This document shows, in pieces, positions 16,414 to 25,770 of a DNA stretch of 43,704 nt; position 1 is the stretch's first letter, and each line of letters opens with the position of its first letter. The DNA is taken from assembly GCA_016839745.1 (NCBI GenBank), contig JAEOTS010000175.1, positions 1 to 43,704 of the forward strand. Reading direction: 5' to 3'. This DNA is from Promethearchaeota archaeon (GTDB lineage: Archaea; Asgardarchaeota; Lokiarchaeia; Sigyniarchaeales; SOKP01). The position numbers and the translations under genes were made by a program. Under the pieces are notes generated by a model. It saw nothing but the letters and a program-made list of their open reading frames with translations, ran no database searches and was not told the DNA's origin.

Positions 16414-18678
16414 CTATTTGATAGGTTTAATCAATTTAAATTCAATTAACGATTCTAATGCGTTGATAATTTCATCTTCGTTTTTATCTGTTTCCCTTTC
16501 AAGGATATCCATCAATTTAAAATGGCTTTTCTCCTTTAAAATCGAAAACACGGTGTTCATAATCTGGAATTCAAATTTGGAAAGGTTCAATTTCTTCTTA
16601 TACTTTAAAATCTCTGATTCTTGAATATTGACTTTAAATGGATCTTTGTAATAAATATCAAAATACTCATAGATTAAGGGTCGTAGGATTTCATCCATGC
16701 TACTAAGATCGTTGTTCGAATTCTTTAATCTATCTGATATCTTTAAATATAGTGCAAAACTAAAATGAACCAGAATTTCCTTTAAGCGTTTAGAAGATTT
16801 GGACTTTAAAATGAGAACCATCCGTAATTCTTCCACATCCAAAACAAGACAGTAAAATTGCTTTAAATCTAGTTCTACAACTTTATGAAAATCAATTTTA
16901 TCTTTGGATTTCTTCATTTTTTCTTCCTTTTTATTAGTTCTCGTCATTTCTTCGCCAATAATCGACACAGCTTGGATAAATCCTGAAAATAGCGTTTTCT
17001 TTCCTTTCATAATTGAAGAATAACTATGAGAATATAAAGGAAGTCCACTAGGCTTATGCATAGCTATAATTGCTTGTAGATTTCTTATGTCTTTGAATTT
17101 TTGGGTCCTTAGTACTAAATAAGATTTCTTTCTCTGCTGCCGTGGTAATATAACATATGATCTCACGCTTAAAACTCCTAATATGCCAATAATCACGAAT
17201 AATACGGTTATAAACAACCATAATAACAATACTGATATATCTCCCTCAGGAATAAATTCGATATATGAGATTTCAAGAAACACGTCATCAATAGAAATGT
17301 TTATGATTTCATTAAAAATAAATTCATCCCCAAGATAGAGTTGAATTTTTATAGAAACATTTTCTTCTTTTGAAATTAAGGAAATGATATCATAACCCCC
17401 TAATTTTGCTTCTTGATATAAACCAGTAATGTTTGTATCAATTAACTTATCTGGGTCTAAAATCTTAATATTATTTACCATAATTCTTATATCAGAATTA
17501 GAAGATAATGAGGAAGGCCAGAATTTATCAATTTTGTATTTGAAATTAAGCTTTGCTCCTATAATATCAATTTGATAATCGCTCAAATCTTCGATTTTAT
17601 TCCCAATTTGACTCCACGATAATGAAGTAAATTTATCGATCTTTTTCTCGTATATAAATGTAAGGTTTATCGATTTTATAGTTAAAATCTGCCACCAGTC
17701 GCTATCCTGAGGAAAATTATCCTCGCACCAAATTCTCATACCAATAGTTAATGTGAAATTACGGTTATCTGAATTAAGCACTGAGGTTAAAAATATGATT
17801 AAATCCTCTTCAGAGATCGAGATCAATTCAGTATCGCTTAGGTCAGGTATTTCCGGACTGGAATCCTGACCTAATTCAAAAGTTTGATAATGAGCGATTT
17901 CATAATTTTTACTTCTTTCTAAATCCGAAATTTTAACATAGAACCTTGTATAATCTCCAGAAGAATACTCGTCACAAATATCATTGGCCGTTTCTATACC
18001 GTCAGAATAATCAGGAGGATCAGCAGAAAAGGTTTCAACACTTCCGTTAACTATTGCAGATATTTGTGCTGATGTAATTATATAGTCAGACACATCAACA
18101 GGCATAGTTAAATTTTTGTTCCAATTTATTGCCACTGATTGATCTGGACCTTCATTCCAATAATGGGAGACACAGGCACCATTTGAATCAAACCAATACC
18201 AATCAGGGAAAGATGGAAACTCCGGGTTTAGAGTATGATTCCAATCAGAAGCAAGAGGCGGATCAGCAATAAAAGAAAAGGTATTCTGAGCTCCCATTAC
18301 ATTAAAATTGGCGACACCTTGATTTATAGTGGCGTTCACATCCGTTTCATCTCCTTCAACACTGCAATTCCAACAACCTATAGGGGAATCAAACGAGGGG
18401 TCTTCTAATATTTGCGTTGTATAATAATTTTCACTTTGAGTGTGTAAAGTTGATATTTCTTCTCCTTGTGATTCTGGAAATTGAATTGAATTTAAGAAAA
18501 TACTCATTAAGAAAATAACTATTAATATGAAACCTACTCTCTTTATCTTTTTTAAGTTTGAAATTAACTCTACACCTTTGCAATAAATCTGAAAAATCGA
18601 TACCTTAACCCTTATCTGGACAAAAAAATGATAATACCTAAAATATTTATATTTAAGCATTTTTAACAGTTTTATCAA
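16414..18678 (-). CDS. receptor-like membrane protein: glycosylation-rich ectodomain, TM helix, longin/roadblock-like module, winged helix
   Basis: Seen, using the TTG at 18678 as residue 1: a hydrophobic signal anchor at 47-63; an ectodomain of about 415 residues rich in aromatic residues and beta strands, carrying ten NxS/T sequons (N104, 115, 147, 189, 211, 307, 338, 416, 440, 460); a second membrane helix at 481-507; and a basic stop-transfer segment. The cytoplasmic part begins with a strand-rich segment at 533-580 (QAIIAMHKPSGLPLYSHSY) that resembles longin/roadblock-type sensor modules common in Asgard archaea. It ends with a helical domain at 690-754 like a winged helix (KFEFQIMNTVFSIL...DEIINALESLIEFKLIKPIK). 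The predicted topology is ectodomain outside, effector inside, which suggests signal relay from the cell surface; this is inference. The first 38 residues fit a signal anchor poorly; an AUU codon at 18564 behind a ribosome binding site may be the real start. Confidence 0.8.
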   Translation of the reverse strand: MIKLLKMLKYKYFRYYHFFVQIRVKVSIFQIYCKGVELISNLKKIKRVGFILIVIFLMSIFLNSIQFPESQGEEISTLHTQSENYYTTQILEDPSFDSPIGCWNCSVEGDETDVNATINQGVANFNVMGAQNTFSFIADPPLASDWNHTLNPEFPSFPDWYWFDSNGACVSHYWNEGPDQSVAINWNKNLTMPVDVSDYIITSAQISAIVNGSVETFSADPPDYSDGIETANDICDEYSSGDYTRFYVKISDLERSKNYEIAHYQTFELGQDSSPEIPDLSDTELISISEEDLIIFLTSVLNSDNRNFTLTIGMRIWCEDNFPQDSDWWQILTIKSINLTFIYEKKIDKFTSLSWSQIGNKIEDLSDYQIDIIGAKLNFKYKIDKFWPSSLSSNSDIRIMVNNIKILDPDKLIDTNITGLYQEAKLGGYDIISLISKEENVSIKIQLYLGDEFIFNEIINISIDDVFLEISYIEFIPEGDISVLLLWLFITVLFVIIGILGVLSVRSYVILPRQQRKKSYLVLRTQKFKDIRNLQAIIAMHKPSGLPLYSHSYSSIMKGKKTLFSGFIQAVSIIGEEMTRTNKKEEKMKKSKDKIDFHKVVELDLKQFYCLVLDVEELRMVLILKSKSSKRLKEILVHFSFALYLKISDRLKNSNNDLSSMDEILRPLIYEYFDIYYKDPFKVNIQESEILKYKKKLNLSKFEFQIMNTVFSILKEKSHFKLMDILERETDKNEDEIINALESLIEFKLIKPIK
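18562..18579 (-). promoter_or_regulatory. ribosome binding site pointing to an AUU start of the receptor-like gene
   Basis: On the minus strand AAAGGTG (18579-18573) is followed after eight bases by ATT (18564-18562) in frame with the membrane protein. Starting here gives a canonical signal anchor: a short basic N-terminus (SNLKKIKR) directly before the hydrophobic helix. No ATG, GTG or TTG lies within a usable distance of this site. Confidence 0.4.
18641..18654 (-). promoter_or_regulatory. TATA-like box inside the conventional receptor-gene reading frame
   Basis: On the minus strand AAATATAAATATTT lies downstream of the TTG at 18678 and about 85 bases upstream of the AUU at 18564. A transcript from here would start near 18620-18625 and could not include the TTG start. 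Confidence 0.35.
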
Positions 18679-18737
18679 TCATCTGAAATCCATTGTTCAA
18701 ATAATCTTTATTTACATTAACAACATTAATATTAAAT

Positions 18738-20363
18738 ATGTTAGACTCAGAAAAAAAATATATACTTGCGATAGATCATGGCACGGGGGGACCTAAGACC
18801 GCTATCGTCTCAACCCATGGTGAAGTTGTTGATTGGGCGTTTCAAGAAGTTCCTTTACACGTAGAAAAGGGAGGTGGCGTTGAGCAAGACCCAAATGATT
18901 GGTGGAACGCAATTATTAAAACATCTAAAAAAGTTATAGATAGTGGACAAGTCTCAGTTAAAGATATTGTAGGCGTTTCCAATACGAGTCAATGGAGTGG
19001 TACAATCCCATTAGATAAGAATGGAAATCATTTAATGAATGCGATAATTTGGATGGATACGCGAGGAGCTCCTTATATTAAAGATGTTTATAAAGGTTTA
19101 ATAAAATTCTCTGGAATGAATATACTAAAAGCGTTAAAATGGGTAAAGAGAACTGGTGCTGCTCCTGGCTTAAGCGGTAAAGATCCAATAGCACATATGT
19201 TATTGATAAAACACGAATATCCTGAAATTTTTGAAAAAACTTATATGTTTTTGGAACCCCAAGATTATATAAATCTAAAGTTAACTGGCAAGTTTGCTTC
19301 TTCTTACACAACTATAGGAGCACATTGGTTAACAGATATAAGAAAGATCAATAACATAAAGTATTCTAAAAAGCTAATTAAAATGTGCAAATTAGATCAG
19401 AATAAATTACCCTCTGAATTAGTAAATTCTACTGACATTCTTGGGCAAATAACAAACGAAGTTGCTAACGAATTAGGATTGGAAAAGAATGTTAAAGTTA
19501 TAGCAGGAGCTCCTGATCTTGCAACCGCTGCAATTGGATCGGGTGCCGTTAAAAACTACGATACACATATTTATATTGGCACGAGTGACTGGGTAATTTG
19601 TCACGTACCCTTTAAAAAAACAGATATTTTCCATGGCATTGGAACAATTTTATCTGGAATCCCTGGTAGATATTTTGCAATTAATGAACAAGAAATTGCT
19701 GGCGGAGCATTATCATTTTTAAGGGATAAAATTTTATATCATAAAGATGAATTGCTAAGAGAAGAAGCTGTACCAGATGTCTATAAAATTTTCGATAGAA
19801 TGGTAGAAAATGTACCTGCTGGTTCAAATAATCTTATTTTTACCCCTTGGCTTATTGGAGAAAGATCACCTGTTGACGATCACACAATTAGAGGCGGAAT
19901 TTATAACCTTTCTTTAGAGATGTCAAGAGAGCATTTGATTAGAGCTATATTTGAAGGAGTTGCGTATAATATAAAATGGTTGTTTATTTATCTTGAGAAA
20001 TTAATCCAAAAATGGAAAATAAAAGATACTCCAGGAATGTCGAAAAAAGACATTGTTATACCAGAAGTGAGGATGATCGGTGGAGGAGCTAATAGTAAAA
20101 TTTGGTGTCAAATTTTTGCGGATGTTCTCAACAGAACTGTCAATCAAGTTAAAGATCCCATTCAAGCAAATGCTCGTGGAGCTGCTTTTATCGCTTCAGT
20201 GGGACTGGGCTACCTTACCTGGGATCAAATTCCTGATTTAATCCAGTACTCCAATATCTTCACGCCTAATCCCGAAAATAGAGCGATTTACGATAAGCTT
20301 TTTAGTGAATTCACAAACATCTATAAAATCATGAAAAAAACATATAAACGCTTAAATGAATAA
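18738..20363 (+). CDS. FGGY-family carbohydrate kinase (xylulokinase-like)
   Basis: ATP-dependent sugar kinase of the ASKHA fold, phosphorylating a pentulose, hexulose or polyol. Seen: the phosphate 1 loop LAIDHGTGGPKTAI at residues 10-23; EQDPNDWWNA near 50, a family hallmark; a substrate-contact region NTSQWSG near 83; the second ATP-binding segment GAPDLATAAIGSG near 257-270 with the catalytic Asp; GTSDW near 280; and the adenosine motif MIGGGANSKIWCQIFAD near 447-463. At 541 aa it is family-sized. Sugar specificity cannot be told by eye. It is divergent from the receptor-like gene and convergent with the acyl-CoA synthetase. Confidence 0.9.
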   Translation: MLDSEKKYILAIDHGTGGPKTAIVSTHGEVVDWAFQEVPLHVEKGGGVEQDPNDWWNAIIKTSKKVIDSGQVSVKDIVGVSNTSQWSGTIPLDKNGNHLMNAIIWMDTRGAPYIKDVYKGLIKFSGMNILKALKWVKRTGAAPGLSGKDPIAHMLLIKHEYPEIFEKTYMFLEPQDYINLKLTGKFASSYTTIGAHWLTDIRKINNIKYSKKLIKMCKLDQNKLPSELVNSTDILGQITNEVANELGLEKNVKVIAGAPDLATAAIGSGAVKNYDTHIYIGTSDWVICHVPFKKTDIFHGIGTILSGIPGRYFAINEQEIAGGALSFLRDKILYHKDELLREEAVPDVYKIFDRMVENVPAGSNNLIFTPWLIGERSPVDDHTIRGGIYNLSLEMSREHLIRAIFEGVAYNIKWLFIYLEKLIQKWKIKDTPGMSKKDIVIPEVRMIGGGANSKIWCQIFADVLNRTVNQVKDPIQANARGAAFIASVGLGYLTWDQIPDLIQYSNIFTPNPENRAIYDKLFSEFTNIYKIMKKTYKRLNE

Positions 20364-20385
20364 ATATAAAAAAAAATTAAAAAAA

Positions 20386-22245
20386 TTATCCTTTTATTTC
20401 TTTTCCACTTTTCATTTTATCGATATCTTTTTCTTGAAGTTCTCTACGTTGTACTTTTCCAGTCATACTTACGGGAAGCTTCCTAACAACTTCAATCAGT
20501 CGTGGACTTTTCCACTTCGCCATGTTTTCTAAGCACCAGTTTTTAATATCCTCGATTTCAATATTTTTCCCTACTTTATATCCCTGCTTAAGAGTTATCC
20601 ACGCTTTAACTTTTTCTCCAGTTTGATCATCTGGTAAACCAGCAACTGCAACCTCATCAATCGCAGGATGATTTCCCATGAGTTCTTCAACTTCCTTCGG
20701 GAATACAGAATGGCCAGAGACCTTAATCAGAGATTTTTTACGATCTCGTATTTCCACCCAACCATGGTCATCCATAAAGCCAATATCACCAGTAAGAAGC
20801 CAACGTTTTCCACCCCAGAATTTTAAGTTATCTTCTTGTTCTTTTTGTTCTCCTAAATAGCCTAACATAATATGTGGACCTGCACAACATATTTCTCCTG
20901 TGTTTTCAACTCCAAATCCTCCAAGTTCTTTAGTTCCGTCACATATAGGTCCTGCTTCAAAGTTGTCGGAGGGAAATATTGCCCAATCTGCGCCTGGTAT
21001 CGGTAATCCCAACTTTCCAGCTTTTGTTGGGCCCCAGAAGGGAGCTATACTTTGCATTGGAGAGGTTTCCGTTAATCCATATCCTGAACGTATCGAACAA
21101 AATATCTCCTCAAATGGATCTTTTACATAGGAGTGTAGTGGTCCCGCTCCTTGTGTAGCATATCTCAATTTTTCCCAAAAATCGTATTTTTTCTTAAATT
21201 CTTCCACTCCCATTTCGTGTATGAAATCAGTAAGTCTTTTAAATAACATTTCAACTCCAGTATACATTATTCCTTCAGGAGCATCAAGTTTATTTATAGT
21301 TTCGCATAAAACATCATCTGTAGGAGGCTTTGGAAATAATAACATGACCATTCCTAACCCAAGGGCGGCATTCATTACACAGGTTAGCCCAAAACTATGG
21401 AAAAATGGTATAGATCCAATAGTTATCATCCCTGCTTTCAATTTTGTCCAATCCTTTGCCATATTTAAGTTTGCACTTAAATTTGAATGTGAAAGTCTTG
21501 CAACCTTCGGTAATCCTGTAGTCCCCCCAGTCATTAAATAGACAGCAGGATCTGTCCATGGGTTAATTTCTACTTTTATCTCCTTTGGCTCTGTTTCTTT
21601 AATAATCTTTTGCATCCAGTAAACTTTATAATGCTCAGTTTCATCAGGGATCTTACCTTTTGCACTAGGAATACCTAGTTTTTCAATAATAGCCTCATCA
21701 GCAGTGAGAAAATCAACAAAATTAGATGGAATTAAAAATTTCACACTACTTTTCGGTAAAATTGTATTCGGACCAGCTATGTATAACATATCCATTAACA
21801 CTAATACTTTCGCTTTTGTCATTGTTAAAGAATGCAAAAGTTCCATCGGTTTGTACGTAGGATTAATACCTTGTGCAATGGCACCTATATATTGACATCC
21901 CATATAAGCAACAACGAAATTTATAGAGTTGGGGAGATCTATTGCAACAACATCTCCTTTTCTAATTCCTAATGTATCATAGAGAAATGTACCAAATCTC
22001 CTTGCGTAATCAAAGAGAGTTTTAAGTTTTACACGTTCTATATATGGTCCATAGGCGAAAATGCATGAATCTTGATCCCACGTTTCGTATGTGTTAGCAG
22101 CATCTATGAAATAGTCCCATAATGGTAGGATTTTGACGTCTTCTACATCCTTTAGCTGGTGTGGTACCCCTTCTGGCCAATATCCTCCAGTGAACCATAC
22201 TTTATTCTCATCTACAAGAAACTCTTGATCACTTATACTTCTCAT
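20386..22245 (-). CDS. AMP-forming acyl-CoA synthetase/ligase
   Basis: ANL-superfamily enzyme: activates a carboxylic acid with ATP to acyl-AMP and then forms the CoA thioester. Seen: the P-loop-like A3 motif LMTGGTTGLPKVA near residues 236-248, A5 GYGLTETSP near 387-395, A7/A8 LLTGDIGFMDDHGW...RDRKKSLIKVSGH near 480-510, and the A10 lysine in GKVQRREL near 594-601. At 619 aa it is typical of medium- or long-chain enzymes. All catalytic motifs are intact. The acid substrate is unknown. An AGAGGAT ribosome binding site supports the ATG. It converges with the FGGY kinase with 22 bases between stops. Confidence 0.93.
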   Translation of the reverse strand: MRSISDQEFLVDENKVWFTGGYWPEGVPHQLKDVEDVKILPLWDYFIDAANTYETWDQDSCIFAYGPYIERVKLKTLFDYARRFGTFLYDTLGIRKGDVVAIDLPNSINFVVAYMGCQYIGAIAQGINPTYKPMELLHSLTMTKAKVLVLMDMLYIAGPNTILPKSSVKFLIPSNFVDFLTADEAIIEKLGIPSAKGKIPDETEHYKVYWMQKIIKETEPKEIKVEINPWTDPAVYLMTGGTTGLPKVARLSHSNLSANLNMAKDWTKLKAGMITIGSIPFFHSFGLTCVMNAALGLGMVMLLFPKPPTDDVLCETINKLDAPEGIMYTGVEMLFKRLTDFIHEMGVEEFKKKYDFWEKLRYATQGAGPLHSYVKDPFEEIFCSIRSGYGLTETSPMQSIAPFWGPTKAGKLGLPIPGADWAIFPSDNFEAGPICDGTKELGGFGVENTGEICCAGPHIMLGYLGEQKEQEDNLKFWGGKRWLLTGDIGFMDDHGWVEIRDRKKSLIKVSGHSVFPKEVEELMGNHPAIDEVAVAGLPDDQTGEKVKAWITLKQGYKVGKNIEIEDIKNWCLENMAKWKSPRLIEVVRKLPVSMTGKVQRRELQEKDIDKMKSGKEIKG

Positions 22246-22386
22246 TTTTTATCCTCTAATTGTGGTTTTTTAAAATTATACTAGTAAAATTTTCTAATAT
22301 TATAATATTTTTGATATACTATACTATAATAATTTAACTTGATTTCAATTAAGGACAACATCAGTGTCTTACTTGTTTGATAACAT

Positions 22387-23244
22387 ATGGGATTTAAAGA
22401 TAAGCTTAAGGACGCGTTGGTAGGAATCCTAACTAATGAAGAATTATCAGTTCTTCCGCGAGGATTTCAAACCATTAGTGATGTGGTAATAATAAAACTA
22501 AATTCTATATTGCTGGGGAAAAAAAATTTAATTGCAGAAAAATACTTAGAATTATTACCTAGCATTAAATCCGTTTATTTGAACTCGGGAAGGGTAAAAG
22601 GTAAATTTAGAACTCCGGAAAAGATAGAATATTTAGTTGGTGTAGAAGATTCCGTTGTGAAACATAAAGAGCATGGAGTGATCTATAAATTTGATTTTAC
22701 TAAAATAATGTTTAGTATGGGAAATCTAAGTGAAAGGAAATTTCTGGCTACTTTAGTAGAAGACGGAGAAACAATAGTAGATATGTTTGCTGGTATCGGT
22801 TATTTCTCCTTACCTATAGCAAAACACTCAAAACCTAAAAAGATATATAGTATAGAGTTGAATCCGGAATCCTTTAAATTTCTGAATGAGAACATAAAGC
22901 TTAATCATTTTAAGGATATAATTACTCCAATAAAAGGAGATAGTAAGATTGAAGTAACAAACTTGAGTAAATCAGGAGTTAAAGCTGATCGTGTTATTAT
23001 GGGAGTATTTCCCGCCCCAAAAGACTTTATTGAAGAAGCGTTAACGCTAGCTAAAGTTGAAGGTACAATTTACCATTATGAGGGAATTGTTGACAAAGAA
23101 AAATATTTAGTTTTGTTTGATGAGTTTAAAGAAATCGCTGAAAAAAGTGATTTTAGATGCAATTTGTTAGCAAAGAGGTTTGTAAAAAGTTACGGTCCTG
23201 GTTTATACCATACTGTTTTTGATATAAAAGTATATAAAAAATGA
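22387..23244 (+). CDS. Taw2/Trm5-like tRNA wyosine or m1G37 methyltransferase-family enzyme
   Basis: SAM-binding class I enzyme of the Trm5/TYW2 family acting on position 37 of tRNA. Seen: an N-terminal D2-like region (about 1-110, including YLNSGRVKGKFRTPE), the SAM motif I DMFAGIGYFSLPIA near residue 133-146, acidic motif II SIELNP, and motif IV DRVIMGVFPAPKDFIEEAL with a G where Trm5 has an N-L-P. In Taw2, the aminocarboxypropyl transferase of wybutosine synthesis, this position is typically DRVIMG followed by a HYHE-like strand; here YHYEG follows. I therefore favour Taw2 over Trm5, with moderate certainty. At 285 aa it lacks the long N-terminal D1 domain of Trm5. The gene stands alone. 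Confidence 0.88.
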   Translation: MGFKDKLKDALVGILTNEELSVLPRGFQTISDVVIIKLNSILLGKKNLIAEKYLELLPSIKSVYLNSGRVKGKFRTPEKIEYLVGVEDSVVKHKEHGVIYKFDFTKIMFSMGNLSERKFLATLVEDGETIVDMFAGIGYFSLPIAKHSKPKKIYSIELNPESFKFLNENIKLNHFKDIITPIKGDSKIEVTNLSKSGVKADRVIMGVFPAPKDFIEEALTLAKVEGTIYHYEGIVDKEKYLVLFDEFKEIAEKSDFRCNLLAKRFVKSYGPGLYHTVFDIKVYKK

Positions 23245-23358
23245 TTTCAAAAATTATCTGCAATTTTAGATAGAAATAAATTTAAATTACTAAAATTGTG
23301 TTATGTAAGTAATTATAATATCTAATTTGAGAACTCGCTGAATCTAAAGGCAGAGAAT

Positions 23359-24138
23359 ATGTATTTTCAAAGTTTAAGTGAATTAGCAAAAATTTCAGGT
23401 TTAACCGCTCTAATTTCCGTAACAATAAGTTCCTTTTTAGGTTTAATTGTTTTGATAAAATATTTTAAAACTAGGCAGTTTTTAATACTTAACTTCTTTT
23501 TATGTATCATTTTTACATCATCTCCTTGGTATCCAAGTGGATTGGGATACTTATTTTGGATTATCACTGGAGAGGTTCTAATTTATCAAGGGTATGTCCT
23601 TATTGGCACCGTAGCAATACCCATTGCTATTATAGCTTGGCTAAATGTATATTTGTCAACATTGAATCCAAAAATAAAGAAACCAGTACTAATCATATAT
23701 GGAATACTATCGATTTTCTTTGAGGTATATTTATTTTATTTTCTCATATTTGCTCCTGGAGCACCTGTTGATTCATTATTAGGAGTTATACCTGATCCGA
23801 ATAATCCTATGGATATAGATTATAAGGGATTTGTATTGATATTTTTAGGTTTGAGTATTTTGACTGCTTGCATAACAGGATTTCATTTTGCTGCAAAATC
23901 TATGAATAAAGAAGAACATCCCGAGATAAGATGGAAAGGAAGGTTTCTTCTGGTTGCTTTTTTACTTTTTGGAATCTCTGCTATATCTGATGCTATAGTT
24001 GAAATGAATCCCTTTTTATTAGTTTTAATGAGAGGTATCTTAGTGGTAGCTAATATTTTCTTCTATCTCGGATTTATCCTTCCAAAATGGAGTAAAAAAC
24101 TCCTCAAAATTAAAGAAGATTCACTGCTAACTAATTGA
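23359..24138 (+). CDS. seven-transmembrane protein of unknown function
   Basis: I do not recognise the family. Seen: 259 residues with about seven hydrophobic helices (roughly 10-35, 38-60, 65-95, 113-138, 155-180, 196-218, 222-247), a proline/acidic extracellular-type loop near 139-155 (APGAPVDSLLG...DPNNP), and a basic C-terminal tail. Size and layout resemble the product at 6822-7544, including a basic loop before helix 6 (RWKGR versus KKKWK). The MFS gene on the opposite strand ends five bases past its stop. The resemblance between the two 7TM proteins is by layout only and was not aligned. Confidence 0.75.
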   Translation: MYFQSLSELAKISGLTALISVTISSFLGLIVLIKYFKTRQFLILNFFLCIIFTSSPWYPSGLGYLFWIITGEVLIYQGYVLIGTVAIPIAIIAWLNVYLSTLNPKIKKPVLIIYGILSIFFEVYLFYFLIFAPGAPVDSLLGVIPDPNNPMDIDYKGFVLIFLGLSILTACITGFHFAAKSMNKEEHPEIRWKGRFLLVAFLLFGISAISDAIVEMNPFLLVLMRGILVVANIFFYLGFILPKWSKKLLKIKEDSLLTN

Positions 24139-24143
24139 AGTTA

Positions 24144-25601
24144 TTACCGGGGTTCTTCTTGTTGCTTATTAATTAACGAGGATGCTCTCTTTTTCATAGC
24201 TTCATTTATTTCTATGTAATCTTTTTTAGCGGTAAAGAAAAGCGGAACCCATAGACAAGTAGAGAATATTCCAAATATTAGAAAGGACCAAAAAATTGTC
24301 GCAGAAAAACTACCAGTTAATGTTACGACGAAACCACCTATAATTGCGCCTAAGGCTCGTCCGATGGAATCAATAAAAGCCCCAACTGCGACCATAGTTC
24401 CTCGATTCTCTGGGAAATTGACATCAATTAGAGAAGAATAATAGTTAGGACCAATTCCCATCGTGAAAGCGAGGCCTACACCTAAAAATGAACAATAGAC
24501 TAACCAAAAAATCCAAAACCCAATTTCATTAACCAGTAACGTCCCAAAAAAGAAAGTAGAGTTTGAAACATTAGGTGTCATCGCAAATCCAAATAAAAAG
24601 AAGGGCAAATTCAAAATAGAACAAATAACAGCTATTTTCACCCTACCAGAAAGATCTCCACGCTGAACTCTTTTATCTCCTAAATGTGCGAGCCAAAATT
24701 GGCCAATTATTAATCCTAAGATTATAATAAAAAGAAACAAAATAATTACTTTGATATCTATAACACTAACACCAATTTCAAGCTGAATGTAAGGGAATAT
24801 GTAAGCTAATACTAAACCAGAAGCAATCACATCAAAAAAATTAAATATCAAGAAGAAGTTTGATTTTCTTTTAAAAATGAATTTTAAATCTGATAATTTA
24901 ATCTTGTAGGAATACTGAATTTTCTCGTCTGAAAAAACTTCTTCTAATTGTTTTTCTTTTGCTGCTCTTTTAGGCTCTACGGTAACGAAATAATTAAGGA
25001 CTGTTAATAAGAGAGCAACGATACCAAGATAAAAATACGGTAAACGCCAAGTATAGAGTATATTGGGATAAGTCAGGGCAATAAAGTCGATTTTTTCAGA
25101 GATAGTATCAAAAACTAAAGCTTCGAAATCTATTTCATTAAACGCTAACGCAATTACTCCTGCTACCAATGATCCAATATTTGTTATCAATCCCCAAAAT
25201 GCGAAAGATTTTGAACGCGAATCGGAGGAGATTATGTCTGCGAAATATGAAATTACAAGTGGAGTGGTTACGCTTACGGCGATTGCTGCTACTATCCTGA
25301 CAAGCACTAATTGCCAAAATTCTTCCACAAATATATGCAGTATAGCCGTTAATGACCACAATACCCCAGCAAGCATCAAAATCTTTTTTCTCTCTATCCT
25401 ATCGGTTAAATATCCGAATATTAAAATTGAGATACCATTTACAATCGTATAAATGCTTATGATAATTCCTAGAGCGTCAAAATATATACCCAAATCAGCC
25501 GCGATTAGTACCTCATTAGGCAGAAACAAACCACTGTCCATTGTAATGATTAGAATTAACGTCAAAAAGAAAAATAACGAAACCAACTTTCTTTTCTTCA
25601 T
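24144..25601 (-). CDS. major facilitator superfamily transporter
   Basis: Seen: 485 residues with twelve hydrophobic helices; the MFS motif A between helices 2 and 3 (GYLTDRIERKKIL, near residues 63-75); a long hydrophilic central loop near 205-235 (EPKRAAKEKQLEEVFSDEK); and a basic, glutamine-rich C-terminal tail. The N-terminal KKRK is followed at once by helix 1. The substrate is unknown; no drug- or sugar-specific motif was noticed. A GTGGAT ribosome binding site precedes the ATG. It is convergent with the adjacent 7TM gene. Confidence 0.9.
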   Translation of the reverse strand: MKKRKLVSLFFFLTLILIITMDSGLFLPNEVLIAADLGIYFDALGIIISIYTIVNGISILIFGYLTDRIERKKILMLAGVLWSLTAILHIFVEEFWQLVLVRIVAAIAVSVTTPLVISYFADIISSDSRSKSFAFWGLITNIGSLVAGVIALAFNEIDFEALVFDTISEKIDFIALTYPNILYTWRLPYFYLGIVALLLTVLNYFVTVEPKRAAKEKQLEEVFSDEKIQYSYKIKLSDLKFIFKRKSNFFLIFNFFDVIASGLVLAYIFPYIQLEIGVSVIDIKVIILFLFIIILGLIIGQFWLAHLGDKRVQRGDLSGRVKIAVICSILNLPFFLFGFAMTPNVSNSTFFFGTLLVNEIGFWIFWLVYCSFLGVGLAFTMGIGPNYYSSLIDVNFPENRGTMVAVGAFIDSIGRALGAIIGGFVVTLTGSFSATIFWSFLIFGIFSTCLWVPLFFTAKKDYIEINEAMKKRASSLINKQQEEPR

Positions 25602-25770
25602 ATTTAAGATCCACTTTTAATAATTTGTAAAATTAATTTTATTTCGTCGTAATCTTATAAGAAGGTTGCTTTTTTTCGAAGAGATACTTTTAAATGTATA
25701 AGTATCAAAACTAGTAAATACTAAATTTATTTTTATAAAAAAGTAAAGTAAATTGAGGATATGGTGAAAA

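Noticed and set aside
20678..21541. Three long open frames on the plus strand inside the acyl-CoA synthetase gene
   Set aside because: They are antisense to a gene with intact motifs, and their translations lack any recognisable domain.
9233..22245. Genomic island or prophage
   Set aside because: No integrase, transposase, direct repeats or tRNA boundary, and base composition does not change visibly.
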